Below are positions 22,455 to 33,384 of a DNA stretch of 64,000 bases, piece by piece. Source of the DNA: Cladorhizidae sp. MBARI D1340-BT2 (lineage: Eukaryota > Porifera > Demospongiae > Poecilosclerida > Cladorhizidae). Within the stretch, counting starts at the first letter, position 1, and each line of letters opens with the position of its first letter. The notes under the pieces were generated by a model that was given only the letters and a program-made list of their open reading frames with translations, made no database searches and was not told the origin of the DNA. The position numbers and the translations under genes were made by a program. The stretch spans positions 2,347,803-2,411,802 of the forward strand of contig JAQNBH010000011.1 in the NCBI GenBank assembly GCA_028752905.1. The letters are read 5' to 3'.

Positions 22455-24215
22455 TGAAATAGCAGAGTTGCCAACCGTCCCGGAATGGCCGGGACAGTCC
22501 CGGAATTTTGAGCATTGTCCCGGTGGTGTCCTTGTCCCGGAAATGTCCCGGAATTTACAGCTACGCGCACCTTGCGCTTCCACTCGCTTAGATGGCCACT
22601 GCTGTCTCAAGCTTGTTCAGTTTAGTCCTTTAACACTCGTAAAGCAACAAAAACAGGACACTTTTTAGCAGAGAAAAACTTCAGATAAACAATTACGGGT
22701 GTGCGAAACAACCTTTGACCTTGTTTCGATTGGAGGTGCGGCACTCACGTGAAACTTCTCAGCACGTTATATGATAATTGCAATCTAAGCAAAATGGTAG
22801 CAAAGAAGAATGCCATTTTGACAATGAATGGATCAAAGAATTTCAGGGGATAGGCAAGAGTTTCAAAGGTATAAATAAAATATATATAATGAAATTGATT
22901 GACAAAGTAAGTAAGCATGGAATACAGCAAATACAAGGTAAATAATAACAATACAGGGTAAATAATAACATCATGGGTACAGTGTGCTGCTTGTGTTCAA
23001 TGCAATAGTAATGTCAGTAGTCTTGCCTTCATTTTAGTTCACTTGTATGCCCGATGTACTCTGTGTGCAATCGACTTTGGTGTTACCCATGGTGGCCGTA
23101 ATGATGTCACATCTCACCTCAAGAGCAAGAAACATAAGGATATGTCAAAGGCTGTGCTATCAACTATTCCAATCACCTCTCTCTTCCAACATCAGAGAAG
23201 TGATCAAGTAATCGTAGCAGAGGTCAGGTGGGCTACATTTGTTGCTAAGCACAACATATCCTTTCTGTCTAGTAACCATGCCACCAAGCTTTTCAGCAAG
23301 ATGTTCCCAGACTCTGAAATTGCAAAGAAATTATCCTGTTCCCACACCAAAACCACCGCCATAGTGACGAAAGCTCTTGCTCCTTACTTCACACAGAGAG
23401 TTATGGAGTCAGTGTCAAGTGGTCCATTCTCTTTGATGATTGATGAATCCCATGTCAAGAAGGATAAGTCTTGCATAATTCTTTTGAGGTTTCTTGATCC
23501 ACAGGTAGGTGAAGTACGGACGAGATTCTTGGATATGCCTGTTGTGAACATTGATATAGCTACCAACTTGTTTCAAGCCTTGAAGGAGTCACTGACTAAG
23601 AATGGGCCTTTGACAATGCAGTGTCTTTCATGTCTGATACCACCAATGTTATGAAAGGAGTGAGGTCAGGTGTGCAGAAGCTGATTAAGGATGAGATCCC
23701 AACTTTGTATGATGTTGGTTGCATCTGCCATTTGGCTGATTTAACAGTCAAAGCTGGTTTGAAGGTACTCCCAGTGAACATTGACCAGCTGTTCATCGAC
23801 ATATTCTACTACTTCCATAGCAGCAAGAGAGCAGCAATTTGTCATCCTATGGTGTTCACTTTTCACCACTGAGCCAGGGGTGGTTTTGAAGCATTGCCAC
23901 ACAGATGGCTCAGCTTACTGAAGTGTGTGAATCGTTACCCCAGGCAGTATATATGATGGTTTGAAGTCATTCTTCTTGTCTTGTGAGGAAGCTGAACAAG
24001 GTCTGTAGCATTCTTTCAAGGCATGAGAATCCTCTGATGAAACCTCTGTTGTTCTTTTATCTTGCCCTCAATGGATCAATTCAACCGGAAATCTACACTC
24101 ACAGAGCTGCCGCGTATAAAATTAATGGCACGCTAATTAGGGGGCACGGTCGAAAATTCGCGCCGTATATAATGTCCCGGAATTAACTTATGGAAAGTTG
24201 GCAAGTATGAAATAG
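22455..24215 (+). mobile_element. Nested hAT element with 8-bp target duplication
   Basis: The direct repeat tgaaatag is at 22455-22462 and 24208-24215. Between them the element begins cagagttgccaac and ends gttggcaagta, imperfect inverted ends typical of hAT. The gtcccgg string recurs at least five times just inside the left end and once near the right end. Taking out the element and one tgaaatag leaves the host reading frame continuous from VITVRSE into KEKLQKRH, which proves the order of events. Confidence 0.9.
23043..23872 (+). pseudogene. hAT transposase remnant in the nested element
   Basis: It begins with a BED-like zinc finger, CTLCAIDFGVTHGG to HLKSKKHKD, followed by PFSLMIDESHVKKDKSCI and LLRFLD, a segment that would contain the catalytic Asp. 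A frameshift near 23620 moves the reading into SFMSDTTNVMKGVRSGVQKL and CICHLADLTVKAG. After 23872 the frame is lost and no C-terminal dimerisation block is visible, so the copy is internally deleted or decayed. It resembles proteins annotated as ZNF862 or SCAND3-like. Confidence 0.65.
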
Positions 24216-26070
24216 GCAAAGAGAAACTTCAGAAGAGACACATGATCATCAACATTAGAGAGACATATGCTCTCTTCCAAGAAGAGCATTCCAATGTAAA
24301 GATAGGTATGAGCAAATTTGCTGAGCTCCGCCCCCATCACATCATGCTCAATTAGCAAATGCCTGCCAACGTCTGTGTATGTGTTTATCATGAGAATTTC
24401 ATAATGGCGGTGGATGCTCTTCATAAGTTGTTCCCGGTTGTACCTACATATTCCAAGGATATGCCAAATTCGTGTCTTGTTTCACCAGCAGATGTTAAGT
24501 GTTGGTTCAGCACATGCAGTCATGATGAGTGTGACTTTGCCAGTAGGTATCCGTTGACTAAAAATGACGACCGAAAGAAGACTTCAGTGAAGTGGTTCAA
24601 ATGGCAAGATGTGAATAATCGGATGAATAAGATTGAGGAAAGTGGAAGCTTGGAGGACTTGTACGGATATGTACAAGGTATGGCCCAAAAATTCCTGAAA
24701 CATGTCTACATCAAACGTCAACAATCCAAGAAATATGAAGAGGATAAAATTGAATCAAGTGATCCAGTGTCGATGATGGCAGTTTTGCAAATGGACTTTG
24801 CCGAAAACTTCAAGTGTGTGGCACAAGATGAAATTCAATCTGCACATTGGAATCAGGGGCAAGTGACCGTTTTCACTTCAGTCCTTTGGTTCCATGGTAA
24901 CACTACATCACGCGTAGTCATCAGTGATTCTCTGAAACACAATAAAACTGCAGCCATAGTCTTCCTGGATGAAATCTTGCAATCAACATCTTTAGGTGGT
25001 TGCGAGCGCATCAGAGGGTGGACTGATGGATCCGCTTCACAATTCAAGAATCGGTACATCGCAAACGCACTGTCTCTTGTCAGCTCCAGACATGATGTTG
25101 GGCTGACTTGGAATTTCAGTGCCACAAGTCATGGCAAAGGCCCTGTTGATGGCATCGGTGGCACTATTAAGCGTATTGCATCAACCAAAGGGATGTTTCG
25201 TCGGTGGATTATTAATGGGGCTCATGATTTTTATGAGGCCATTCAGGATTCTAGCATTGCCTCCAGTCTCATCACCACGAGACTCTGAGGAGCCGGGCTG
25301 AGGAGTTAGGTCTCCAAACAATCTTCGATCATGCTCCTCCTATCAAGGGAATTTCCTCCTTCCATTTCATGGAAAATGATGGAAAGGATGTGAAAGTGAA
25401 AGTCTATTCAGCTGAGTAACTGATGGAGCGGAAGTGGTAGGAGGCACCGCTCTTAACACCCTTGCTAACATCGAGGTGAATGCATACTACAGTGTGTACT
25501 ATGAAGAACCCCCCAAGTATTACATTGGACGTATTTTGAGCACATGTACATGCAATGTTGTGGGTGAACAGCAACACTTTAAAATAAAGTTTCTCAGGAA
25601 AGATGCCCTCAATGGAACTTATACTTGGCCACACACAGATGATACAGAGTGTGTCTCTCCAGTTTGGATCTTTGCGGGGCCCTTGGAACTCAATGGCCAT
25701 GATCCTTTCACCATAACTTGCGTGGATGACATAGAAAAGAAATTCCAGACGTTCAGTTGGGATCAGTCAAGTTGCTTGACCACTAACTAAGTGTCATTTA
25801 CCTGCTCTTTGCTGTAGGACCCGGATTGTTGCACATTAGTTACCCTGTTATGTTTGTTTGATTTTGCTGTCCTTGTTGTATTGAACAGGTTTGTCCATAC
25901 ATAGTTCATATTATTCAGTTGTTGCTAAACTTGTTCTAGTTCTAGTGCACACCCACTTAAAAAAAAATCTGGAGTCAAAGTCAAATGTTTTGAGGTTTAA
26001 TAAACACTTTTGTGGCATTTCAGTGAAGCAGTCTAATTAGAGTACTCCTAAGATCATAATCTGAGACTCC

Positions 26071-26524
26071 GTCACGCGAGTCACATTTTTCTAGGAAGCC
26101 GTATACGAAGCCAGTTGACAATTTTTGCAAAGTGAGTTTTTTAGCTGTTGGCTAGTGGATTTTTTTAAATTTTTTTAATTTTTATTTTTACACACAATTA
26201 CTCGCAACAATACTCAATACATAATGATAACAAAGTGAGTGTATCAGACTAATCTTCCACGTGGGGTAGTTTGTTTTTTCCTGATACAGACTTGAGACAA
26301 ATTGAGAAAAGTGTGAAATGATGTAGAGAAATCGGGTTTATGTCGGTCACGCGAGTCACACACTCTGAGATGGTCTAGTGCTTTAAAGAAAAGTCGAAGA
26401 AAAATTATTTTTGGTGTCAATATAGAGGATCCTAATCAACAAAAAATTATGTTGTAAAAATTGTATACCAGCTTAGTTTAAATGAGTGGTGCCATGTAAT
26501 TAGCATTGTTGTCACGTGAGTCAC
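26071..26524 (+). promoter_or_regulatory. 14-bp motif gtcacRcgagtcac, three right copies
   Basis: Copies lie at 26071-26084 and 26346-26359 (gtcacgcgagtcac) and at 26511-26524 (gtcacgtgagtcac). All are in the same orientation as the two left copies, so they are direct repeats rather than terminal inverted repeats. The last lies 2 bp inside the inferred right end of the transposon. Confidence 0.5.
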
Positions 26525-26535
26525 AAATGGAATGG

Positions 26536-26705
26536 CTGGTGTGTTCACTGTATGTATGTATCTATGTATGTATGTGTTCACTATGTATGTATGTATGTAT
26601 GTGTTCACTGTGTGTATGTATCTATGTATGTATGTGTTCACTGTATGTATGTATCTATGTATGTATGTGTTCACTGTGTGTATGTATGTATGTATGTGTG
26701 AGGTG
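26536..26705. repeat. GTAT-rich microsatellite, right block
   Basis: The same unit as 20633-21186, about five periods. It is followed within 20 bp by the second hAT copy. Confidence 0.9.
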
Positions 26706-26719
26706 TTTACCTGTAAATA

Positions 26720-29280
26720 TATGAACTGCTCCGCCACCTTAAATAATGTTACCTTAAATAATGTTATGTAAACTGGGAATGGAAATCAGCGTGGAGAAAA
26801 CAATCGAGAAAATGGCTCGGCCACCGCTGCCAGATTTGAAGCTAAGCTGGCTTGGTTGAATGTTGAGCAAGCAAATTTAGGTTGGTTATCGAGTCATTGT
26901 AAGCTGGGCTTCATTTAGGGCGTGGCGAGTGCCCCACCTGAGCGCAATCTCCCCCCACATGAGAAGTTCACTAGTCATGTAAAATAATGATTAGTGAGCT
27001 TCCGATTTTTTTAAAGTGTAGAGATAAATCAATGTGTAAGTAATAATAATATGTAATATAATGAGTATATAATATAGATAAATCAATGTGTAAGTAATAA
27101 TAATAAGTAATATAATAAGTAAGTAGTAATATGCAAAATAACACAAGTTCATGTTACTATTCTTCTGTTTTTTCTTGCCCAAACTTCGACTATTTCGTCA
27201 AGATTACCATCTGTTAGTTGGTCCGGTGACTCAATAGCGATTTTCATCAGATGTGACAAGCTAGTGTCGTTCAAACTGCTGCGTAGCCTTGTCTTAATAA
27301 GCTTCATCTGAGAGAAGCTCCTCTCTACGGAGGCAGTAGCCACTGGGATGGACAAACTGATCTTTGCAATGGTGTGCAGGTTTGGAAACATGTTTGCCAA
27401 CATGTTGTTCAAAACCAAATCTTCAAGCTGTGACTTCATAATTATTATCTTTGGGTTGTTTCGCCATATGTCGTTGATATGTTATCCACTCGGTATGGAT
27501 CTCAGAGGAGATTGTAAGTGCTTTCTTAACGGTTGGGTTACCAAGTAAAGTCTGGCAAGGTTTGTCTGTCCCGTAGTGAGAGAGAAGTGTTCCAATGGAG
27601 GTTTTGCCATACTGAGGAAGATCAGGCGAAACAAAACTAGGCATTTTCTTTGGATCAAAGATGCTCATTGCTGACACAACATCACTAGACGAGGCAAATC
27701 GAGAGGAAATGTTGTCTTTCAAATGTGCGATGAATGGCTTAGCTACATTCGCCTGGAAGGTGGTGATGTCTTCAAGAGAAACTTCGATGTCAGCTGTTTT
27801 TTCTAGATTTTCAGCTTCATCTAACAACTCGAGTAACCAATTTGCAGCTGGTAAAACTGTGTCATCAAGTGCATCAAGGGTGGAATCGAGGTATGATGGA
27901 CAAGTCGAGATGCTCGGTTTGGAGTATTTTGCTGAGTTTAGCAACTTGTGGGAGGGTGTAGTCAAGCATGTACATAGCTGCGACTGTGGAGACCTTGCTG
28001 AGAGCTTTGCTAAGTCGAGTGCTTCTGGCTCATGTGTAGTCTCATGGATGTTGTTGAGAGCCACTACGATCGCACCATAGCTTGCCTTCACTGCTTTTAC
28101 ACATCGCTCATGTGCCAGCCAGCGTGTATCGGATGGTTTAGCAATTTTCAACTCTGGTAAGTCGAGCACACTCTGGACCGCCTTGAGAGATTCTGCTCTC
28201 TTTGGGGAGTAGTGGAAGTATTTCCAAAGAGCCATCAGGGTCACATACACATGTTTGATTCCTTTAATAGAGTTTGCAGCCTGAACACAAGCTAGTTGTA
28301 GCAAGTGGCAGTGGCAGTGCACAAACAAAGCATGGGGTGCAAGCGTCTTCATTCGAGTTTGGACTCCAGTTTTTCCCCCTGAAAATGTACTCGCTCCATC
28401 AAAGCCCATCCCGACAATTTTGTTGATCTGAAGTTTCTTATCCTTCAAACACTCAACGAGAGCAGAGAAAATACTCTCTGCATTTGCTTGACATAAATGA
28501 ACAATCTCCAAGAAATGCTCCTCAGGTATACCCTTTTCCTCCCAGCGACAAAATACTGACAACTCTTCCACTGCAGTGATATCTGTACACTCATCTGCCA
28601 TTATGCTGTAATGAGAGGCTTGTTGAAGGCGTTTCAGAATGGACTCTTCAACCCATGTTCCTAAAGCTTGGACAAATTCAACTACGGCTACGTGAGATGT
28701 GTACATTGCATTCCTCCCTGTCTTCTCCATGAAGTACTTCAAATCTTCACCACCACAAGATACAACCAAGTCAACCAACTTGCTAAAATTGGTAGTATGA
28801 GCAATGTGTTGGCGGGCGAGGAAGTGAGTACAACGTATCAAAGATTTGAAAGCAGTCCTATTCCTCATTCTCTCTTGTGTTCCCACTTTTTGAAGTTGTT
28901 GAATGATGGATCCTCCAAGTTGGGTAGCCAAAACCGCTTGACTTGCTATGATATGACCATCACTCTCAGCATGAGCTTTCATCTGGGTAGCAGCATTTTT
29001 CCAGTTAGTGAATGGCTTTGTTGTCCAAACGCTGCCTGCTTGTTGAACTGACCTCCCAGAAACTTTGCAGATTTTGCAAAATGCACCTTCAGCATCTGCA
29101 TCATATTGTAGCCAAGGATAATCTTCTTCCCAAGTCTTGCGGTATTTTCTAGTACTTGAGTATGGCATAGAACTGGTAGAAGGTGTCTTGCTTGGAATAA
29201 CCTCTATTTCTTCTTCAGACTCAGCTTCACTACTACTTATGTTACTAGGACTAGCAGCTGCTTTACTAGAGCTCCCCAAA
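26720..29280 (-). mobile_element. hAT transposon copy 2
   Basis: Near identical to 1-2494 until 29181, then continues to the transposase start at 29279. Its outer limits are uncertain: the left limit is near the microsatellite, and the right limit may lie near the hairpin at 29308-29354. No target duplication was found by eye. Confidence 0.8.
27149..29279 (-). pseudogene. hAT transposase, ZNF862-like, nearly intact copy 2
   Basis: From 29279 the reading runs 618 codons. In order: a Ser/Glu-rich leader; KTWEEDYPWLQYDADAEG and FCKICKVSG with a TTF/BED-like zinc-finger pattern (about residues 50-110); MADECTDIT (about 230-240); MGFDGASTFSGGKTGVQ and HCHCHLLQLAC (about 290-335); DTRWLAHERCVKAVKASYGA. 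It then meets a 4-bp insertion (cat-aatt-att, near 27436-27442) that shifts the frame. The last 96 codons (27149-27439) hold the hAT dimerisation block SVERSFSQMKLIKTRL. A +1 near 27958 and a -1 near 28017 cancel out but replace about 20 residues. The catalytic core therefore looks intact while the C-terminus is cut off. Confidence 0.85.
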
Positions 29281-29307
29281 AAGATCGAATATCCATTATA
29301 AACTTAA

Positions 29308-29354
29308 AGGAGTGTGCTATTTTTAGTCTTTATATCTAAAAATAGCACACTCCT
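29308..29354. repeat. Perfect 19-bp hairpin
   Basis: The left arm aggagtgtgctatttttag (29308-29326) and its exact reverse complement (29336-29354) are separated by 9 bases. It lies 29 bp upstream of the hAT copy 2 start codon and 42 bp outside the piggyBac TTAA. It could be a subterminal hairpin of the hAT or an independent site. Confidence 0.85.
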
Positions 29355-29395
29355 AATAGCTCTATATAATGAGGCTCTCAATCATGCATTGAGCA

Positions 29396-32300
29396 TTAAC
29401 TCTCTCATGGATACAGGCGTGACATACACGCGAAAGTGCAACTAGTACTGAAAAATAATTGTCTAAGATCAATCATTTGCTCTGAGCGTCTAGAATTACG
29501 TGTGCACATGCCCAGAGAGTTGCTCTAGTTCTAAAAAAAAGAATTGAAGCCAAACTATATAGGTAACCATGGTAGCCGTGACGCCGAATCTGACCTTACC
29601 GATCGCGTAATGGCATCTCAAAAGTTTACTGCCGATGATGTTCTTGAAATGTCAGCGATTTTGGCCTTTCAGAAGACGAATCTAGCTGTGATGAAGGAGA
29701 AGAAGTCCATGCCTACAGGGGACAGCGAGTTATCCAGCCTGAGCAACTGACAGCTCTTTTCAGAGCTGTCATTTCTGACCAGGCTTGTAGCTCAGCTAGC
29801 TTTGTCCAGGACTGTGAATCTAGTGATGATGAGAGGAACTTTGAAGGTGAGTCAAGATTTATAAAGAGAGTATATACATAGATAGAACTAATATATAGAT
29901 AGATCTAGTAACTATTTTCCTGAGTGTATGTAAAAGTGGGTGTGTCTATTTTCCCTGTGGTTGCTTGAGTGTATAGTGATTCTAGTGAGTTTTAGACTTG
30001 TACAGTCTACATGTTTACTTTCCCTGTTAGTTCACAGCTTGACTAGCTCTCTTTTTGTGTGTGCATATATCTTCTCCAGGCTCTTCCACTCTGTGTATGG
30101 CATCCCCTCCAGGCCCTATACCTGTGAGTATGGCATACCTTCCAAGCCCTTCCTCTGCAGAGTTACCTCCTCCTTCCGCTTTTTCACCTCCCAGTCTATC
30201 CTGCTCGAAGTCGCTGGTTCCTGTGTCTGATGGCTCGAGTGGTGACTCAGAACCTGCACACACTGCTCCACAGCAAGGTCATAGACATTCGAGAAGTAAA
30301 GACAGATCTAGGAGTAGAGATAGGGGGTTGTGTAGAGCTAGAGGTCGTAGAGCTAGAGGAAGAGGTCGTGCTACTAGCAGAATTTCCCAGTTCTATTGCT
30401 GCTGGCCCATCTTTACAAACTAGTGCTGGTCCATCTTTACCATCTACTGCTGGGCCATCTTTACCAGCTACTGCTGGTCCGTCTAGTTCTCTTTCTGGCC
30501 CTTCTAGTAGCTCTACTGGTATGGACCCTTTTGGAGGTGTCTGGGTGAGACAGGAGCCAGCTGGTACTTCGTTCTCATACTCAAAGACCCCTGGACCAGT
30601 ATCTGCTTCAGTTAGGGCTCAGAGTTCTCCTCTTGAACTCTTCTCCCAGTTTTTCACTGAAGAAGTTTTTGACTTGCTTGTGGTTGAGACCAATCGCTAC
30701 GCTGCCACAGTTTGTGGAACTGCATCTCATGCCCGTCGCTGGACTGATGTGACAGTCCAGGAGATGAAAGCTTTTTGGGGAATTCTTTTGTATATGGGTG
30801 CTACCTAGGTTAGAACTGTATTGGACTACTAAGTACCCCCTGAATGTCCCTGCAGTCTCTGATGTCATGCCCATCAATAGATTCCAGCAGTTGTTCAGGT
30901 GCCTCCATTTAGCTGACAACTCAGCTCAAATCCCACATGGTCAGTCAGGACATGATCGACTCTTCAAGGTCCGTATAACCTGTTAGATTTGGTTGTCCCA
31001 AGGTTTGAATCAGAGTATCTTACTCACCAAGACTGCACCATTGATGAAGCCATGATCCCTTTCAAGGGAAGACTAAACCCACAAAATGGGGGATCAAGGT
31101 CTTTGTATTAGCTGATGCTACTAATGGATATATAAAAACCTTTCAAATATACACGGGCAAGTCAGTAGAGGATAGTGGCAATAGTGTAGGTTTATGTAGT
31201 AAGGTAGTCTGTTAGATCTCATGTCTGGCTTGGAGAATAGTGGTTATCACTTATTTACTGATAATTACTATACTTTCCCCACCCTCTACAATCATCTATA
31301 TAATCGTGGCATCAATGCCTGTGGGACAGCACGTTCCAACAGAGTGGGTTTCCCCAAGGATTTGGTAACAAAGGCTACCAGACATAATCGTGGGTTCACG
31401 GATTACCGCTCGAATGGGCCACTTCTTGCTTCCGTTTGGGTGGATAAACGTACTATTTATTTCTTATCCACGATGCATTTAGCCGAGCCTCCAGCTGGTA
31501 CTACATGCACAGTGAAGAGACGTACTGCTACTGGTATTCAAGCTGATTTGTCATGCCCCACTCCTCTGCCAGATTATCAAAAGAACATGAGGGGGGTTGA
31601 TCGTAATGATCAAATGACACAGTATTATAGCATGGGTAGACGTAGTACCAAGTGGTGGAAAAGGGTATTTTATTATATAGTTGAGTCTGCTATTTTGAAT
31701 AGCTACGTGATGGAATCACATGTTAGGCCAGTTGAGCATGGGAAAAAGGGTTCGGCCAAGAGGGACTACCTGTCCTATCGACTGGAGCTTGCTGAGCTGC
31801 TGGTGGGCACTTTCTGTTCAAGGCGGCGGGCAGGGCGTCCGAACATTGAGCGTGTTCATCTCTCCCGCCTGAACCGTGACCTTGACCACTATCCGCGTCA
31901 AATGGACAAGCATAAGTGCTGCGTGGTATGTGAGGGGATCAGGAAAAAGAAGAAACTTCCAAACAGTGGACATGGGCACGAAACACGCATGATGTGCTGC
32001 ACGTGCCAAGTCCCCTCCCCCTCTGCTTGGACAACAACCGCTTGTGCTTTGAGAAGTACCACAATGTTTTGGATTACTGTCGATAACTTGACTATTATAG
32101 TATTATTTGTTATATAGTGTGCTTATATTCATTACATACTTGCATGAACAGTAGCTTTGTAATATAATAAGGACTAGTGTTTGTTTCTATGATGTGTCTG
32201 TTTGTAGTTTTTGAATGTAAAATGAATGCCATGTTATTGGGCAAATCCTGAATTTCAAGTCTTGTAGTAACAGGTAATGTTCTCTAATGTGGTAAGAACA

Positions 32301-32614
32301 TTTACTGACCTGATGCAGTATTATGAAATGCAGTTAGACTTCGAATAGCACCCAGTAGCAATAGTGGATTACCAAAAAACACATTGAATTATAGTGTAAA
32401 ATAGTGATGTGATAGGTTTAATGATATTCATAAGTGTGGGTTTAGTTGCTAAGCAACTGTAGTTGACCAAAAAATGTCCATCAAAGCTTTAACCACAACT
32501 ACTTCAAAGGTTGCTATGGGATTTTTCACTTTCCTGGAAAGATATAAAAATAAATGTAAAAATAGGTCCAAAATTTGAGAAAACCCTGCGTAAATCTATC
32601 AGTGAAAGAGTTAA
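29396..32614 (+). mobile_element. piggyBac element with TTAA ends
   Basis: TTAA at 29396-29399 and at 32611-32614 bounds imperfect terminal inverted repeats: ctctctcatggata on the left, and ctctttcactgata as the reverse complement of the right (11 of 14 match). The length between the TTAA sites is about 3.2 kb, usual for autonomous piggyBac elements. The single gene inside is a broken transposase. Confidence 0.85.
29610..32086 (+). pseudogene. piggyBac transposase, PGBD4-like, broken
   Basis: It starts MASQKFTADDVLEM at 29610, with a frameshift near 29660. An apparent intron (29847-30079; gtgagt donor, ttctccag acceptor) keeps the frame into a Ser/Pro-rich and Arg-rich segment. Then come LELFSQFFTEEVFDLLV and KAFWGILLYMG (to 30808), PINRFQQLFRCLHL (30798-30970), the first Asp in TIDEAMIPFKGRL (about 31030-31070), the second in LFTDNYYTFPTL (near 31260) and the third in GVDRNDQMTQYY (near 31600). 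The C-terminal Cys-rich zinc domain starts CCVVCEGIRKKKK and is thrown out of frame in a C-rich run near 32010-32022; the other frame then reads LCFEKYHNVLDYC to a stop at 32084. Further shifts lie near 30395, 30810, 30975 and 31070. Confidence 0.85.
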
Positions 32615-33128
32615 GTGCTACTGGCAGTAATTGTGGATTGCGATTTAAAGTGCTGACAGATGACCACAATTGCTGTCAGTAGCCTGTCAGTAGCAATAGA
32701 GTATTGCTGTAGAGGCACTTGAGATTAGTTAGTCAGCACTTCCCGTGATGTAGGTGCTAAATAAATAATTTTCTAACAAAATACCCTTTGTGACCAGTAT
32801 ATTCATTTATGGTTTTAAAAGTGACTGAAAATGCACCAGAAGCTACCTCGTACAATACAATGATAAAAAATTTCTGGGGGGGGGGGTGCACCCAGACCCC
32901 CTCCCCCTTCAGGGTGTGCTTACACACACGTGCCGGGGCTTCGCCCCACCACTTCTTTATATTAATTACATTTGCCACACCTGAGAACAATTCCTAAAAT
33001 GAAGGCCCGACTAAGGTAGACATTAGCTATAATTTGTAGACTCTCACCCCCTCCTTCAATATGCATAGTGTTAATACACTGGTGACATATTTATGACGAT
33101 GTTAAGGAATTGTTAACCTCTTACCAAG
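32615..33128. other. Non-coding, GC-rich fold near 32876-32955
   Basis: No gene seen. A G11 run at 32876-32886 faces a C-rich stretch at 32896-32910, and gccggggcttcgcccc nearby can fold back, giving a strong potential RNA or DNA hairpin of unknown origin. Confidence 0.4.
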
Positions 33129-33354
33129 GAGTAGAGATCGCTGTAGTGCTAGCGCTAGTGAGCGCACCACCATTGGTGTGGTCGACCCAGGGATGGGTGT
33201 CAGGAAACAACCCTCGGCTACACCAAACAAGGCACCTGCAACATATAAACCCACCAGGAATGAGGACATGAAAAGGGATAGAGCAGTCAAAATGCAAAAA
33301 GACCCTTTACCAGTTACCTTAGAGATGAAGAGACTCCCCCCCCTCCCCAAAAAA
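33129..33354 (+). CDS. Candidate internal host exon, basic low-complexity
   Basis: An open reading with an acceptor-like cctcttaccaag before it and a strong gtaagt donor after position 33354. It is in phase 0 at its 3' end and encodes a basic, Pro/Lys-rich segment containing GVRKQPSATPNKAPATYKP and EMKRLPPLPKK. No family is recognised and no partner exon was located, so it could be chance. Confidence 0.25.
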
Positions 33355-33384
33355 GTAAGTACAAACCACCTGGATGTACTTTGA

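Larger units (their letters stand above)
21523..25790 (+). pseudogene. Putative DDE-type transposase, SHGKGPVDGIGG family, interrupted
   Basis: Exon 1 is 21523-21545 (MSSHESH) with a perfect gtaagt donor. Exon 2 starts at 21973 after tttcttttag and restores the frame as KPDDGKTAARQRRYRTKL. A basic coiled N-terminus (to 22351) is followed, after a frameshift at an A7 run (22334-22340), by DDVSRMAPGKRDVITVR. A hAT is inserted at 22463. Beyond it: CVYHENFIMAVDALHKLFP, QMDFAENF, DEIQSAHWNQGQVTVFT, GWTDGSASQFKNRYI and ATSHGKGPVDGIGG (24359-25288), then a Tyr-rich C-terminal domain YYIGRIL..FTWPHTDD-like (25434-25790). Conserved acidic residues suggest an RNase H-like nuclease, which is inference. 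Other lesions: TAG at 24353-24355, a shift near 25280 and a stop near 25417. Confidence 0.65.
21187..26535 (+). mobile_element. Unclassified DNA transposon with nested hAT
   Basis: The ends are set by the break in the GTAT array on both sides. The sequence starts ccattccat at 21187 and ends with its reverse complement atggaatgg at 26527-26535, giving at least 9-bp inverted ends; no target duplication was seen. It carries a spliced, broken transposase-like gene (21523-25790) and five copies of gtcacRcgagtcac or a one-base variant, two on the left and three on the right. The nested hAT at 22463-24207 adds about 1.75 kb, so the element was about 3.6 kb before it was hit. The exact ends are an inference. 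Confidence 0.5.
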
